From: Glandiceps talaboti
Lineage: Eukaryota; Hemichordata; Enteropneusta; Spengelidae
Length of the DNA: 30,000 nt
Assembly: GCF_964340395.1 (NCBI RefSeq)
Contig: NC_135566.1
Span: 15,745,001 to 15,775,000 of the forward strand
Direction: 5' to 3'
The notes below the pieces were generated by a model. It was given only the letters and a program-made list of their open reading frames with translations. It was not told where the DNA came from and searched no databases. The stretch's first letter is position 1. Each line of letters begins with the position of its first letter. Position numbers and translations under genes: made by a program. Of the stretch, positions 10,601-15,957 are shown in pieces.

Positions 10601-12767
10601 GCTTTGTATTCATAGCACTACATACTACTACGTACTGGCTTTGTATTCATAGTACCACATACTACTACATACTGGCTTTGTATTCATAGCACTACACACT
10701 ACTTCATACTGGCTTTGTATTCATAGCACTACATACTACTACATACTGGCTTTGTATTCATAGCACTATATACTACTACATACTGGCTTTGTATTCATAG
10801 CACTAGATACTACTACACACTGACTTGAAATTGATTGTGCTTTCTGAAACAATTTTCAATTTTGGCCAAGTTTTAGTTAGAAGGCGGGATGGGGGTGGGG
10901 GTCTGAGGCCCAACATAACCCTACGGTAAACTATTGATCTCGCCCCTTACCAATCACAACGAATATACGAATATAAAATGGTCTATTCATTATACATCGT
11001 ATATTGGGGATCTGGTAGGATAGAGGTTGCAATGTGAATACTTGAATCCTAGGCGCTTACAGAGGCTGCAATAGACTTGAGGAAGTAAAGGGCGGTTGTG
11101 CCGCTATAGATCTATACATACAAGGGGTAATAATTGTAAAGTACTTTGACCACAGAGTGGGAAAGCGCTATATAAAAACACAACAATATTATTATTATTA
11201 TTGTATGAAATTTACAATGGTTGATTTCATAACAACCTTGACGTTCCTTTTGTTTTTCTTCATGCGTAGATCACTATATATAATTGACCATTTGCTGTCT
11301 GTTTCACTTCAACATGTTCGTTTCCCCCATTTAACGGGGAACAAAGGTGGGACAGATTTCATAATTGGGTACAATTCCCAGAATTGGATCCCAGTATACA
11401 GAAGTCGGTCCATGGCAAATTGGACTTTTTTCTTGACTCTATCGCTGGATATCTACTAAAACAGCTAGGACAAAAAAATCAACATCGCCTTTGTTTACTT
11501 TTAATTAAAGGCAAAATACATCTAGCAAATGATCAAATTCCAGAGTCTACGAGTTTGTGTGTTAATTACTGTACAGGTATTATGATAATATCTTAAATTT
11601 GTAGAAAATAGTCTAATTTGATATGTTGTCTCTCTCTGAACACAGCACTGAATCTGGGCCTATGGATAAGACCAGGTCTATCGACAGTGGATTCCATTCT
11701 CTTCAGAAAGCAACTACTTTGTCAGGAAGCAGTGACAAAGGGTACGTTTAATTAATAGTGACGAAATGAGAGATTTAATGTGTCATGCTGTTCACGACCT
11801 CGATTTGGGGTTTGAGGATAGGGTTGTATGGCGAAAGGACAGGACTGAAGATGTATAGCGCAAGGGTCCCCGCCTTCACTGTTGGACTACTTAACCTTTG
11901 CATGGATCCCAAACGAGACAACATTGCATATTGTGGCCATGACCATCACCAGCAGATTCGCGTCAGATAGTAGTTGAAGTAAAGACATCGAATGCATAAA
12001 TCACACAAAATCACTTCTAATTTTTAAAACATTTTTTTTTGTATATACTTATTGCAGATCCTGTGACTCTAATGTTCCCGAGTATGAAAACGTGCGGGTT
12101 TATGAAGGAGGAAATAACCCCATTGTAGAAGAAAGGGACGAGGGGTAGGTACGCGGATGTTGATTTATTCCATGACAAAATGGCGTATCATCTCGTCTAG
12201 TTGTAAGAGATCTCGTATTGTGCGAGATATGATCTCTCAATGATGAAAAACGGTTGCATTACAAGTAATGAAACTAAACTGTTTTACATGATAAATTGAT
12301 TTTAATTATGACATTTTTGTAATTAATGGCTTATCTTGGACGTTTTAGAAGAACATTGTCTGATAATGTGCTTATTAATTAGTCCATCTGGAAATCAAAA
12401 TGTGATACACTTTGCAATTATGGAAGCCCATATATACTTCTTTGCAGAGACGTGTCGTTAAAATCAGGAATTACAAATAATTACATTTTAATTTATTTTT
12501 AATCATTCTTTAACAATTCTGCATAACAAGTACTAGGTATGCTGTATGATTGACAACTCCTGTGTAATAGACGTCGTTTATTCCCCCCCCCCCCCAAACA
12601 TTCAGAGGCTGAGATGATTAAAAACCGGTCTAAGAAAATTTTAGTCACTCTGTTAACATTTGTCTCTCTGTAATTTTATTGTGATTTGCAGGTTATCAAA
12701 AGTAAAATCCGACTCGAGCAGTGAAGACTTTACAATTGCGGCAGAGGGAAACTATAAGTTGATGTGA
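285..12767 (+). CDS. Receptor-type guanylate cyclase, 3' part (16 exons, 5' end outside window)
   Basis: This is a membrane receptor that makes cGMP from GTP in the cytosol when its extracellular domain binds ligand. Exons: 285-521, 777-881, 1050-1121, 1994-2165, 2307-2456, 2910-3087, 4066-4206, 4919-5111, 5690-5963, 7181-7275, 7871-7941, 8677-8745, 9265-9372, 11646-11741, 12058-12144, 12692-12767. Every junction is GT-AG and phase-compatible. The 707 residues read, in order: pseudokinase domain (about 30-300), signalling helix (about 305-350), class III cyclase domain (about 352-560), then a Ser/Glu/Asp-rich tail to the TGA. Family knowledge: receptor cyclases keep this order, and the kinase-like domain transmits ligand and ATP state without phosphotransfer. 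The HRD motif reads HGN, so the catalytic Asp is missing, as in relatives. The ligand-binding domain, membrane segment and promoter are upstream, so the ligand and exact orthology (GC-A/B or another invertebrate branch) stay open. Confidence 0.96.
664..756 (+). repeat. Degenerate 21-bp tandem repeat, about 4 copies
   Basis: A unit of about 21 bp of the form TTTGACGGTATTGATGTATC recurs four times with substitutions, just before the acceptor of exon 2. Confidence 0.6.
777..881 (+). CDS. Exon 2: kinase-homology N-lobe to hinge
   Basis: There are 35 codons between a TTTCAG acceptor and a GTATTT donor, phase 0 on both sides. The reading [16 protein letters not shown] then CHKGSLQ matches the receptor-cyclase pattern in which a conserved FVGAC is followed by a hinge and GSLQD. 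No stop is present in frame and the exon joins cleanly to its neighbours. Confidence 0.94.
925..1000 (+). repeat. (TG)n microsatellite in intron
   Basis: An almost pure TG tract of about 75 bp with TATG interruptions fills the middle of the 168-bp intron between exons 2 and 3. Long open frames on either strand here are repeat artefacts. Confidence 0.95.
1050..1121 (+). CDS. Exon 3: kinase-homology domain, DVLEN segment
   Basis: This short exon has 24 codons, an acceptor TCAATGCAG and a donor GTAAAG, phase 0 on both sides. It reads [11 protein letters not shown] and then YSFLNDMCK, directly continuing GSLQ from the previous exon to give the family's GSLQD(V/I)LEN motif. It is too short to stand out as an open reading frame and is identified by splice sites and motif continuity. 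Confidence 0.92.
1229..1275 (+). repeat. Partial copy of the 8.1-kb foldback repeat family
   Basis: GGAAATAA, ATGGGCTCTGGAGAG and TTTCATGATTTACAT occur in the same order and spacing as in the left arm of the foldback at 8126-8467. This marks a third, fragmentary copy of that dispersed repeat inside the intron between exons 3 and 4. Confidence 0.65.
1528..1730 (+). repeat. Foldback (MITE-like) element in intron
   Basis: The left arm GGCTGGCCTAGTAGTCT…GCTAGACGTTCGG is matched in reverse complement by the right arm TCCGAGGGCTAGCTGATAG…ACTACTGGCCCAGC. Nested inside is CTCGGATGTTC (about 1630) against GAACATCCGAG (about 1685). The GC content is higher than in the flanking intron. No transposase and no clear target duplication were seen. 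Confidence 0.55.
1994..2165 (+). CDS. Exon 4: pseudokinase catalytic loop and DFG
   Basis: The acceptor is TTTTTGACAG and the donor is GTGAGT; the exon ends in phase 1. It encodes GIEFLHKS, then [13 protein letters not shown] and [11 protein letters not shown]. The loop HGNLKSTN stands where active kinases have HRDLKxxN, so the catalytic Asp is absent, as is general for receptor cyclases. The DFG triplet is intact here. Confidence 0.95.
2307..2456 (+). CDS. Exon 5: pseudokinase C-lobe, WTAPE
   Basis: The acceptor is CATCTAG and the donor is GTAGGT; the exon runs from phase 1 to phase 1. It encodes [11 protein letters not shown], then [18 protein letters not shown] and NRSFPF. WTAPE and GDVYSF are signature strings of the receptor-cyclase kinase-homology domain. 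The donor lies only about 12 bases before a long TCTG repeat. Confidence 0.95.
2470..2811 (+). repeat. (TCTG)n microsatellite with CCTG variants
   Basis: About 340 bp of TCTG units, grading into TCCG and CCTG variants, fill most of the intron between exons 5 and 6. The Cys/Leu/Ser/Val-rich open frames here are artefacts of the repeat. Confidence 0.97.
2910..3087 (+). CDS. Exon 6: end of kinase-homology domain
   Basis: The acceptor is TTTTTATCAG and the donor is GTAGGT; the exon runs from phase 1 to phase 2. It encodes [18 protein letters not shown], then [19 protein letters not shown] and IRSELKKL. CWxExPxxRPxF is the conserved end of protein-kinase-like domains (subdomain XI). Confidence 0.95.
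3604..3686 (+). repeat. Short palindromic element (hairpin) in intron
   Basis: AAAATACTCGTGA…CTAAGGGG…TGTCACTAC at 3604-3637 is mirrored by GTAGTGACA…CCCCTTAGATCACGAGTATTTT at 3652-3686, with a loop of about 14 bases. Arms of about 34 bp with few mismatches would form a stable stem in the pre-mRNA. The rest of this 978-bp intron shows nothing else I can name. Confidence 0.75.
4066..4206 (+). CDS. Exon 7: signalling helix (dimerisation coiled coil)
   Basis: The acceptor is TATTTCTGAAG and the donor is GTAAGT; the exon runs from phase 2 to phase 2. It encodes [20 protein letters not shown], followed by [20 protein letters not shown] and RMLPP. This is the heptad helix that links the pseudokinase to the cyclase in receptor cyclases; its coupling of the two domains is family knowledge. 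The acceptor AG lies in a weak pyrimidine tract, but phase and homology leave no other choice. Confidence 0.94.
4207..4918 (+). other. Intron between exons 7 and 8
   Basis: This is 712 bp of AT-rich intron sequence. I see no gene, repeat array or palindrome in it. Confidence 0.6.
4919..5111 (+). CDS. Exon 8: guanylate cyclase domain, first metal-binding Asp
   Basis: The acceptor is GTGGTAG and the donor is GTTAGT; the exon runs from phase 2 to phase 0. It encodes [18 protein letters not shown], then [17 protein letters not shown] and [13 protein letters not shown]. The Asp in FSDIVGF is the first metal-binding residue of class III cyclases. The exon closes with HDVYK, which continues as VETIGDAYM in the next exon. 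Confidence 0.96.
5397..5710 (+). repeat. 50-bp intronic tandem repeat running into exon 9
   Basis: Units of the form GTAGAAACAGTTG(T)GGTGTCTA, then TTTTGTGTAAAGCCATTCGATAG, start at about 5447, 5502, 5552, 5590, 5640 and 5690. Spacing is 50 bp apart from one 55 and one 38. The last register position is the true exon start, where the exon reads GTAGAAACAATTGGTGATGC. The repeat therefore includes a copy of the splice junction itself. Confidence 0.8.
5690..5963 (+). CDS. Exon 9: main catalytic exon of the guanylate cyclase
   Basis: The acceptor is CACTTGCAG and the donor is GTGAGT; the exon runs from phase 0 to phase 1. It encodes [15 protein letters not shown], with the guanine-recognising Glu and the second metal Asp. 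[13 protein letters not shown] and [16 protein letters not shown] follow, then [17 protein letters not shown], with the guanine-selecting Cys and the catalytic Asn and Arg. These roles are known for the family. All are intact, which predicts an active guanylate rather than adenylate cyclase. The bases around the acceptor are copied several times in the preceding intron. Confidence 0.97.
5964..7180 (+). other. Intron between exons 9 and 10
   Basis: This 1.2-kb intron holds no coding motif. A weak inverted pair, GCGCCCTCATCGACC near 6750 and GCCGATGTGTGAGGGCGC near 7002, could mark a degraded element, but the match is short. Confidence 0.5.
7181..7275 (+). CDS. Exon 10: cyclase domain C-terminal part
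   Basis: The acceptor is TTCCCATTACAG and the donor is GTACAT; the exon runs from phase 1 to phase 0. It encodes [18 protein letters not shown] and then [13 protein letters not shown], matching the family's IHxS…GYxxExRGxxxVKGKG ending. It is short but unambiguous by homology and phase. Confidence 0.93.
7589..7685 (+). repeat. (GA)n microsatellite, followed by a G run
   Basis: About 97 bp of almost perfect GA lies in the intron between exons 10 and 11, followed by a run of ten G near 7719. Ser/Leu-rich open frames on the minus strand here are repeat artefacts. Confidence 0.97.
7871..7941 (+). CDS. Exon 11: end of cyclase domain
   Basis: The acceptor is GGTTTGGCAG and the donor is GTAAGT; the exon runs from phase 0 to phase 2. 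It encodes [23 protein letters not shown]…TYWL is the standard last strand of receptor guanylate cyclases, so the enzyme domain ends here and the remaining exons form a C-terminal tail. Confidence 0.95.
8126..8467 (+). repeat. Foldback (MITE-like) element, arms about 115 bp
   Basis: The element starts ACTCCAGGAAATAA and ends TATTTCCTGGAGT as its inverted match. Within the arms, ATGGGTTGTGGAGAG, TCATTTCATGA and TTTTACATCACC (left) face GGTGATGTAAAA, TCATGAAATAA and CTCTCCAGAACCCAT (right). GATCTTGTGCCTTTATAGG faces CCTAAAAGGCACAAGATC. No coding capacity is present, and no target duplication is obvious. It lies in the intron between exons 11 and 12. Confidence 0.8.
8677..8745 (+). CDS. Exon 12: start of C-terminal tail, basic
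   Basis: The acceptor is TTTTTTTTATAG and the donor is GTTAGT; phase 2 on both sides. It encodes [20 protein letters not shown] followed by DNQ, a strongly basic stretch. It is supported by phase, splice signals and position. I recognise no domain. The donor could also be one codon away, but GTTAGT is the better match. Confidence 0.75.
8746..9264 (+). other. Intron between exons 12 and 13
   Basis: This is 519 bp. GGTCCGGTT near 8971 and AACCGAG near 8992 form a small local inverted repeat. I see nothing else of note. Confidence 0.5.
9265..9372 (+). CDS. Exon 13: C-terminal tail
   Basis: The acceptor is TTTGTTTATAG and the donor is GTAAAT; phase 2 on both sides. It encodes [20 protein letters not shown], then [16 protein letters not shown]. 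It is charged with no recognised domain. An open frame runs 5' of the acceptor (from 9179), but the phase from exon 12 is met only at this AG. Confidence 0.75.
9540..11030 (+). mobile_element. Dispersed non-coding element with internal minisatellite, copy A
   Basis: The outer inverted pair is CCTCTATCCTACCAGGTCCC at 9542 and GGGGATCTGGTAGGATAGAGG ending about 11025. An inner inverted pair is AGGGGCGAGATAAATAG at about 9730 and CTATTGATCTCGCCCCT ending about 10948. Non-tandem flanks at about 9735-9985 and 10823-10950 match, in reverse complement, the segment at 19425-19800. Shared strings include TTTTAATGGG(G)TCTGTTTTG, CTAAATACAAATAT, GTCAACAAAAGA and CTTGAAATTGATTGT (TTTGAAATTGATTGT there). 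No transposase is visible, so it would be non-autonomous. Whether inner or outer pairs are the true ends is open. Confidence 0.65.
9988..10823 (+). repeat. 37-bp minisatellite, about 22 copies
   Basis: The unit is CATAGCACTACATACTACTA followed by CATACTGGCTTTGTATT (37 bp), highly uniform in the middle and more variable at the edges, with one shortened and one extended copy near the start. It lies in the intron between exons 13 and 14, inside the dispersed element. Confidence 0.95.
11125..11202 (+). mobile_element. SINE/LINE-type 3' tail
   Basis: TTGTAAAGTACTTTGACCA, then GGAAAGCGCTATATAAAAAC and an ATT repeat, match the conserved tail (GTAAAGCGCTTTGA…AAAGCGCTATATAAA plus a short A/T-rich repeat) known from many animal SINEs and their L2/CR1-like LINE partners. 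The 5' body is not clear, so this is a fragment or an old copy. Confidence 0.6.
11646..11741 (+). CDS. Exon 14: Ser-rich C-terminal tail
   Basis: The acceptor is CTGAACACAG and the donor is GTACGT; phase 2 on both sides. It encodes [20 protein letters not shown], then [21 protein letters not shown] and TLSGSS look like possible phosphorylation sites, which is inference only. The preceding intron is the longest in the gene (2.27 kb) and holds the 37-bp minisatellite. Confidence 0.75.
11742..12057 (+). other. Intron between exons 14 and 15
   Basis: This is 316 bp with no repeat or coding motif that I can support. Confidence 0.5.
12058..12144 (+). CDS. Exon 15: C-terminal tail
   Basis: The acceptor is CTTATTGCAG and the donor is GTAGGT; phase 2 on both sides. 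It encodes [20 protein letters not shown], then [15 protein letters not shown] and VYEGGNNP resemble tyrosine-based adaptor sites, but this is motif-level inference only. It joins in frame to the last exon. Confidence 0.75.
12145..12691 (+). other. Intron between exons 15 and 16
   Basis: This is a 547-bp AT-rich intron with a run of about 13 C near 12582. Nothing else is recognised. Confidence 0.5.
12692..12767 (+). CDS. Exon 16: terminal exon with stop codon
   Basis: The acceptor is GTGATTTGCAG in phase 2, and the reading ends at TGA (12765-12767). It encodes [20 protein letters not shown] and then NYKLM. The SDSSSED cluster resembles a casein-kinase-2 type site. The last four exons all share phase 2 to phase 2 junctions (the terminal one by its 5' side), so single exons could be skipped without losing frame. 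Confidence 0.78.
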
Positions 12768-13940
12768 CAACCTGGAAACGAAGGTGATACCTCTATACCA
12801 TTATTATACAACCATTGGAGATATGCTGACCAGAACCACGGACCAAGGAAGGGATCGAGGCTCCGTTACCCAGACTCAAGCCGCTGGGGACTCTATCTGC
12901 CTACGAGACCTCCCCAAACGAGGTCTCGTAGGCAGAGCCCCCAGCGGCGAGAGTCTGGGTAACCGAGACTAGGAAGGGACTTGCATTGATACAAAACAAT
13001 AGCGAGTGACACTAATGTAGATTCGCACTGTGATTTACAGTTTATTTATGTCTGTGAAAATTAGCCATGTGATATACCATTGATATGACTAACTTTTACA
13101 GATACACACAAACTAATAAGCTTTTAAGAACATGGGGTGAACGTACCTCAGAGGCATTCGCTGTTGTTTGTATCAATACAAGTCAGGCGAAGGCTTAGGC
13201 ACCTTCAAAGCCATTTTTAAATGTCCACCGTTTGTAACAAACAGCTTTCTAATGATAGACATTGCAAGATAACTCCGGCAAGGGTATGTACTTGTGGGCA
13301 CTGCAGGCATATGTGCATCAATGTGCACATTTGTTTGTTTTACTGAATTTTAACCAAAATGAAAAAGTCCAGTAAGACAGTTTTGGCTTTAGGACACTTG
13401 AAGTGATTATTGCTATCAATTCACATATTGGTGTATGTGGTTAAAAAAGCACTTTGGTAACTTACTCAAATTGGAAAGCCTGTACACAAGCCATACTGCA
13501 CTTAATATGTGTTCTGCCATTGTGGATTTCCTGTGATAGTTTGTGGGAAACATTTGCAGGAAATGACGACATCACAATCTTTTTCAGTTTTTGTCTTGCT
13601 ACACATAAAGTTTGTTTCATACATCGATCGTTTTCTTTCCAATGCGTTGTCTCTTTAAATGGTTGGAGATTACCACTACTATCAATTCCAGCTGGTATCA
13701 GTCGTTTAATTCTACAGAAAACACAAATAGTATCAAGTGCCTTCTCCATACAACTTTTGTAAACTCTGTTCTTCTCCTAGTTTTCTGGTGTGTCCTCTAT
13801 CACGAGCTAGTCTTTTCCAGTCAGTTTTATAAACCCTTTCCGATGTTAATCTTATAGTTTAAAACTCTTCTATATTAGAAGTTGTTCTAAAGTATACTTT
13901 GCCTGTTACGTTTTTGAAAGGACGGCTTAGATATTGTCTT
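12768..13940 (+). other. Probable 3' UTR of the guanylate cyclase and flank
   Basis: Apart from the palindromic element there is no recognised gene. I did not find a canonical AATAAA in the first 2 kb after the stop; the first variant noted is ATTAAA at 14888. The transcript end is therefore unresolved. A minus-strand open frame at 13462-13749 has no motif I know. Confidence 0.4.
12855..12971 (+). mobile_element. hAT-like MITE with 8-bp target duplication, in probable 3' UTR
   Basis: The 117-bp element is almost entirely palindromic. GGCTCCGTTACCCAGACTC and TCTGCCTACGAGACCT on the left face AGGTCTCGTAGGCAGA and GAGTCTGGGTAACCGAGACTA on the right, with a 9-base loop at 12912-12920. GGAAGGGA flanks both sides (12847-12854 and 12972-12979). 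An 8-bp target duplication is typical of hAT transposons, so hAT is inferred. A relative with its own 8-bp duplication lies at 21877-21969. It starts 87 bp after the stop codon. Confidence 0.82.
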
Positions 13941-13947
13941 CAGATAT

Positions 13948-14041
13948 ACGATACAATACAATACAATACGCTACAATACAATACAATACATTACAATACA
14001 ATACAATACAATACAATACAATACAATACAATACAATACAA
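13948..14041 (+). repeat. (ATACA)n microsatellite
   Basis: About 94 bp of the 5-bp unit ATACA, with a few point changes (CGCTACA, TTACA). Confidence 0.95.
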
Positions 14042-14170
14042 TGAATATAATTATTTAATTGATTTTGTCAATCATTTTAGGGGATATTAGCTTTTGATAT
14101 CATTGTCAATCAGTTCGTCTTTTACTTTCATATTTCTTTAAGTACAGTGTTATGCACCAATATATATATA

Positions 14171-14230
14171 GTAACGACCTTTAATATCCTTATTCTTTAT
14201 GTAACGACCTTTAATATCCTTATTCTGTAT
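14171..14230 (+). repeat. 30-bp direct duplication
   Basis: GTAACGACCTTTAATATCCT then TATTCTTTAT occurs twice back to back, with one difference at the end of the second copy. Confidence 0.9.
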
Positions 14231-14267
14231 GTATGTGTGTGTGTGTTTGTTTGTTTGTTTGTTTGTT

Positions 14268-14307
<40 letters not shown>
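14229..14307 (+). repeat. (TG)n with (TTTG)n core
   Basis: TG dinucleotides flank six TTTG units, a compound microsatellite of about 78 bp. Confidence 0.95.
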
Positions 14308-14309
<2 letters not shown>

Positions 14310-15024
14310 ATTGCATTGTTATTCGTTACTTGAGTAAAGGTAAAATTGTTGCTAGTACTTTTTGCATATTTTCATAGTTTTTTTGGTTTGTGATTTATCC
14401 TTCCGTTGCAAAACATTGTTAATGTTCTAATCAACATAAAATGAAACTAGCTGCTGGATCAATTAGAGTACAGTTGTCTTGTTGCCATGGGGAAAATGTT
14501 TCTGGTTGGTTTGCGATGGGTGAAACAACCATTTTGACAGTTTTGAAAGCTGTCAGTCAAATGTTGATGTGTATTCATGAATATTCATGAATATGTCATA
14601 AATATTCATGATCGTGGAATTTGAAATGTTTTACAAGAGCACAATCTTTGTTATTTATGTGAGTTGGTTTGAATCTAATTATACTGAATGGTTTGTAAGG
14701 AAAAGTGATTTAGAAAGGGAATAGTTTTTAGATGAATGATCTTCATACTGTTATTGTTTTGTTTTCTGTAATGGTTTATAAAATTCATGAACTTGAAGTC
14801 ACTTTAATTCGAGTAAAGTAACAGCATTAACATACTTACAGTCTTTGTTTGTCCACACATTGTATTGTCAACAATCAACCAATTTTGATTAAATCTATTT
14901 GTACTTTCCATTTGAATGTGAGCGTTTCTATGTCCAAGCAGGACTCTTATCTATTTTAAAATGAATTTGTGGCATGAGTCGATTTTTAGTATTGATTGAC
15001 TGCTTGAACCAATTTACAACTTCA
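14308..15024 (+). other. Intergenic AT-rich sequence
   Basis: No gene seen. Near 14573-14612 there is a small cluster of ATTCATGAATATTCATGAAT palindromes. Confidence 0.5.
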
Positions 15025-15380
15025 GACATCAGACCATTGAAAAATGGTACCTGTTACAAACAGGGAAAATGAACAACTGAATTGGATTAATAATACATGG
15101 CACAGCATGTTGGAACAGTAGAGGGTTGTATTACAATTCATGGTTTGATATTTTAAAAATGTTTTATGGCCTCTTTACATAATAGTTCACGTTCACAAAC
15201 AATTCGAAGTCCCCCTGGTATTTCATGCTACCATAAAGAGGCCATAAAACTGTAGCTGTTTTCATAAACCATGAAATGTAATATAAACCTCCAAAATGTT
15301 GTGCCAAGTATTATTAATCCAATTAATTTGTTTTACTTTCCCTGTTTGTTACAGACTCCGTTCGTCAACAGTCTGATGTC
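15025..15380 (+). repeat. 356-bp foldback (MITE-like) element
   Basis: GACATCAGAC (15025) and CTGTTACAAACAGGGAAA are mirrored by TTTCCCTGTTTGTTACAG and GTCTGATGTC (ending 15380). Further in, TTGGATTAATAATAC…TGGCACA faces TGTGCCAAGTATTATTAATC, and TTTTATGGCCTCTTTA (to about 15177) faces TAAAGAGGCCATAAAA (from 15234). The arms are about 150 bp with small indels and a spacer of about 55 bp. There is no coding capacity. Confidence 0.85.
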
Positions 15381-15955
15381 GACCATTGTAAGATAAGGTG
15401 TGTACGACTACCAAACCTTCATTTAGGCCCCAATTAGGTACTTTTGATCCAATGAATGTGAAAGATCTGATAATATCATAAGAAAGGTCACTGGAACAAG
15501 GCACCAATTAAAGCCCCCTTGGCCTTCGACGTGTTGATCAGGGTTTCCTATATCTGATATGAAAAGGAATTAGAATGTAGCTAGCACTCACATGCATACA
15601 TTAAGAAACTTTCGTTTTCTACTTGGGCCATGCCATTTCCCCTATGAATGATACGTGAATGCGATGAGATTGGCGAGACTTGTTGCAGACGAAATTCAAC
15701 CGACCTCTCAGCTAGTTCTTCAGTTTCATAGCTGTCGTTCTTTCTTTTCTCACATAATACATAATTGACTCATCAACATATCCTTTGTGTATAACCTCAA
15801 TACTGTTGGTTCTCAACAAGTACAAGATAATTCAGCCTGAATTGATAAAATATGAAGATACTCAGATTGACAGACAATTTTAAAAGTGTACAATAGAAAC
15901 GTGTATTTCATTTTTTTTTAGAATTGCAACGGTCTTTCACAAAATAGGAATATAG
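15381..15955 (+). other. Intergenic sequence
   Basis: This is 575 bp with no gene, array or palindrome that I can support. Confidence 0.5.
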
Positions 15956-15957
15956 AG

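Noticed and set aside
13462-13749. Open frame of 95 codons on the minus strand after the cyclase gene
   Set aside because: No recognised motif and no splice or promoter support; overlapping frames of similar length are open on the plus strand.
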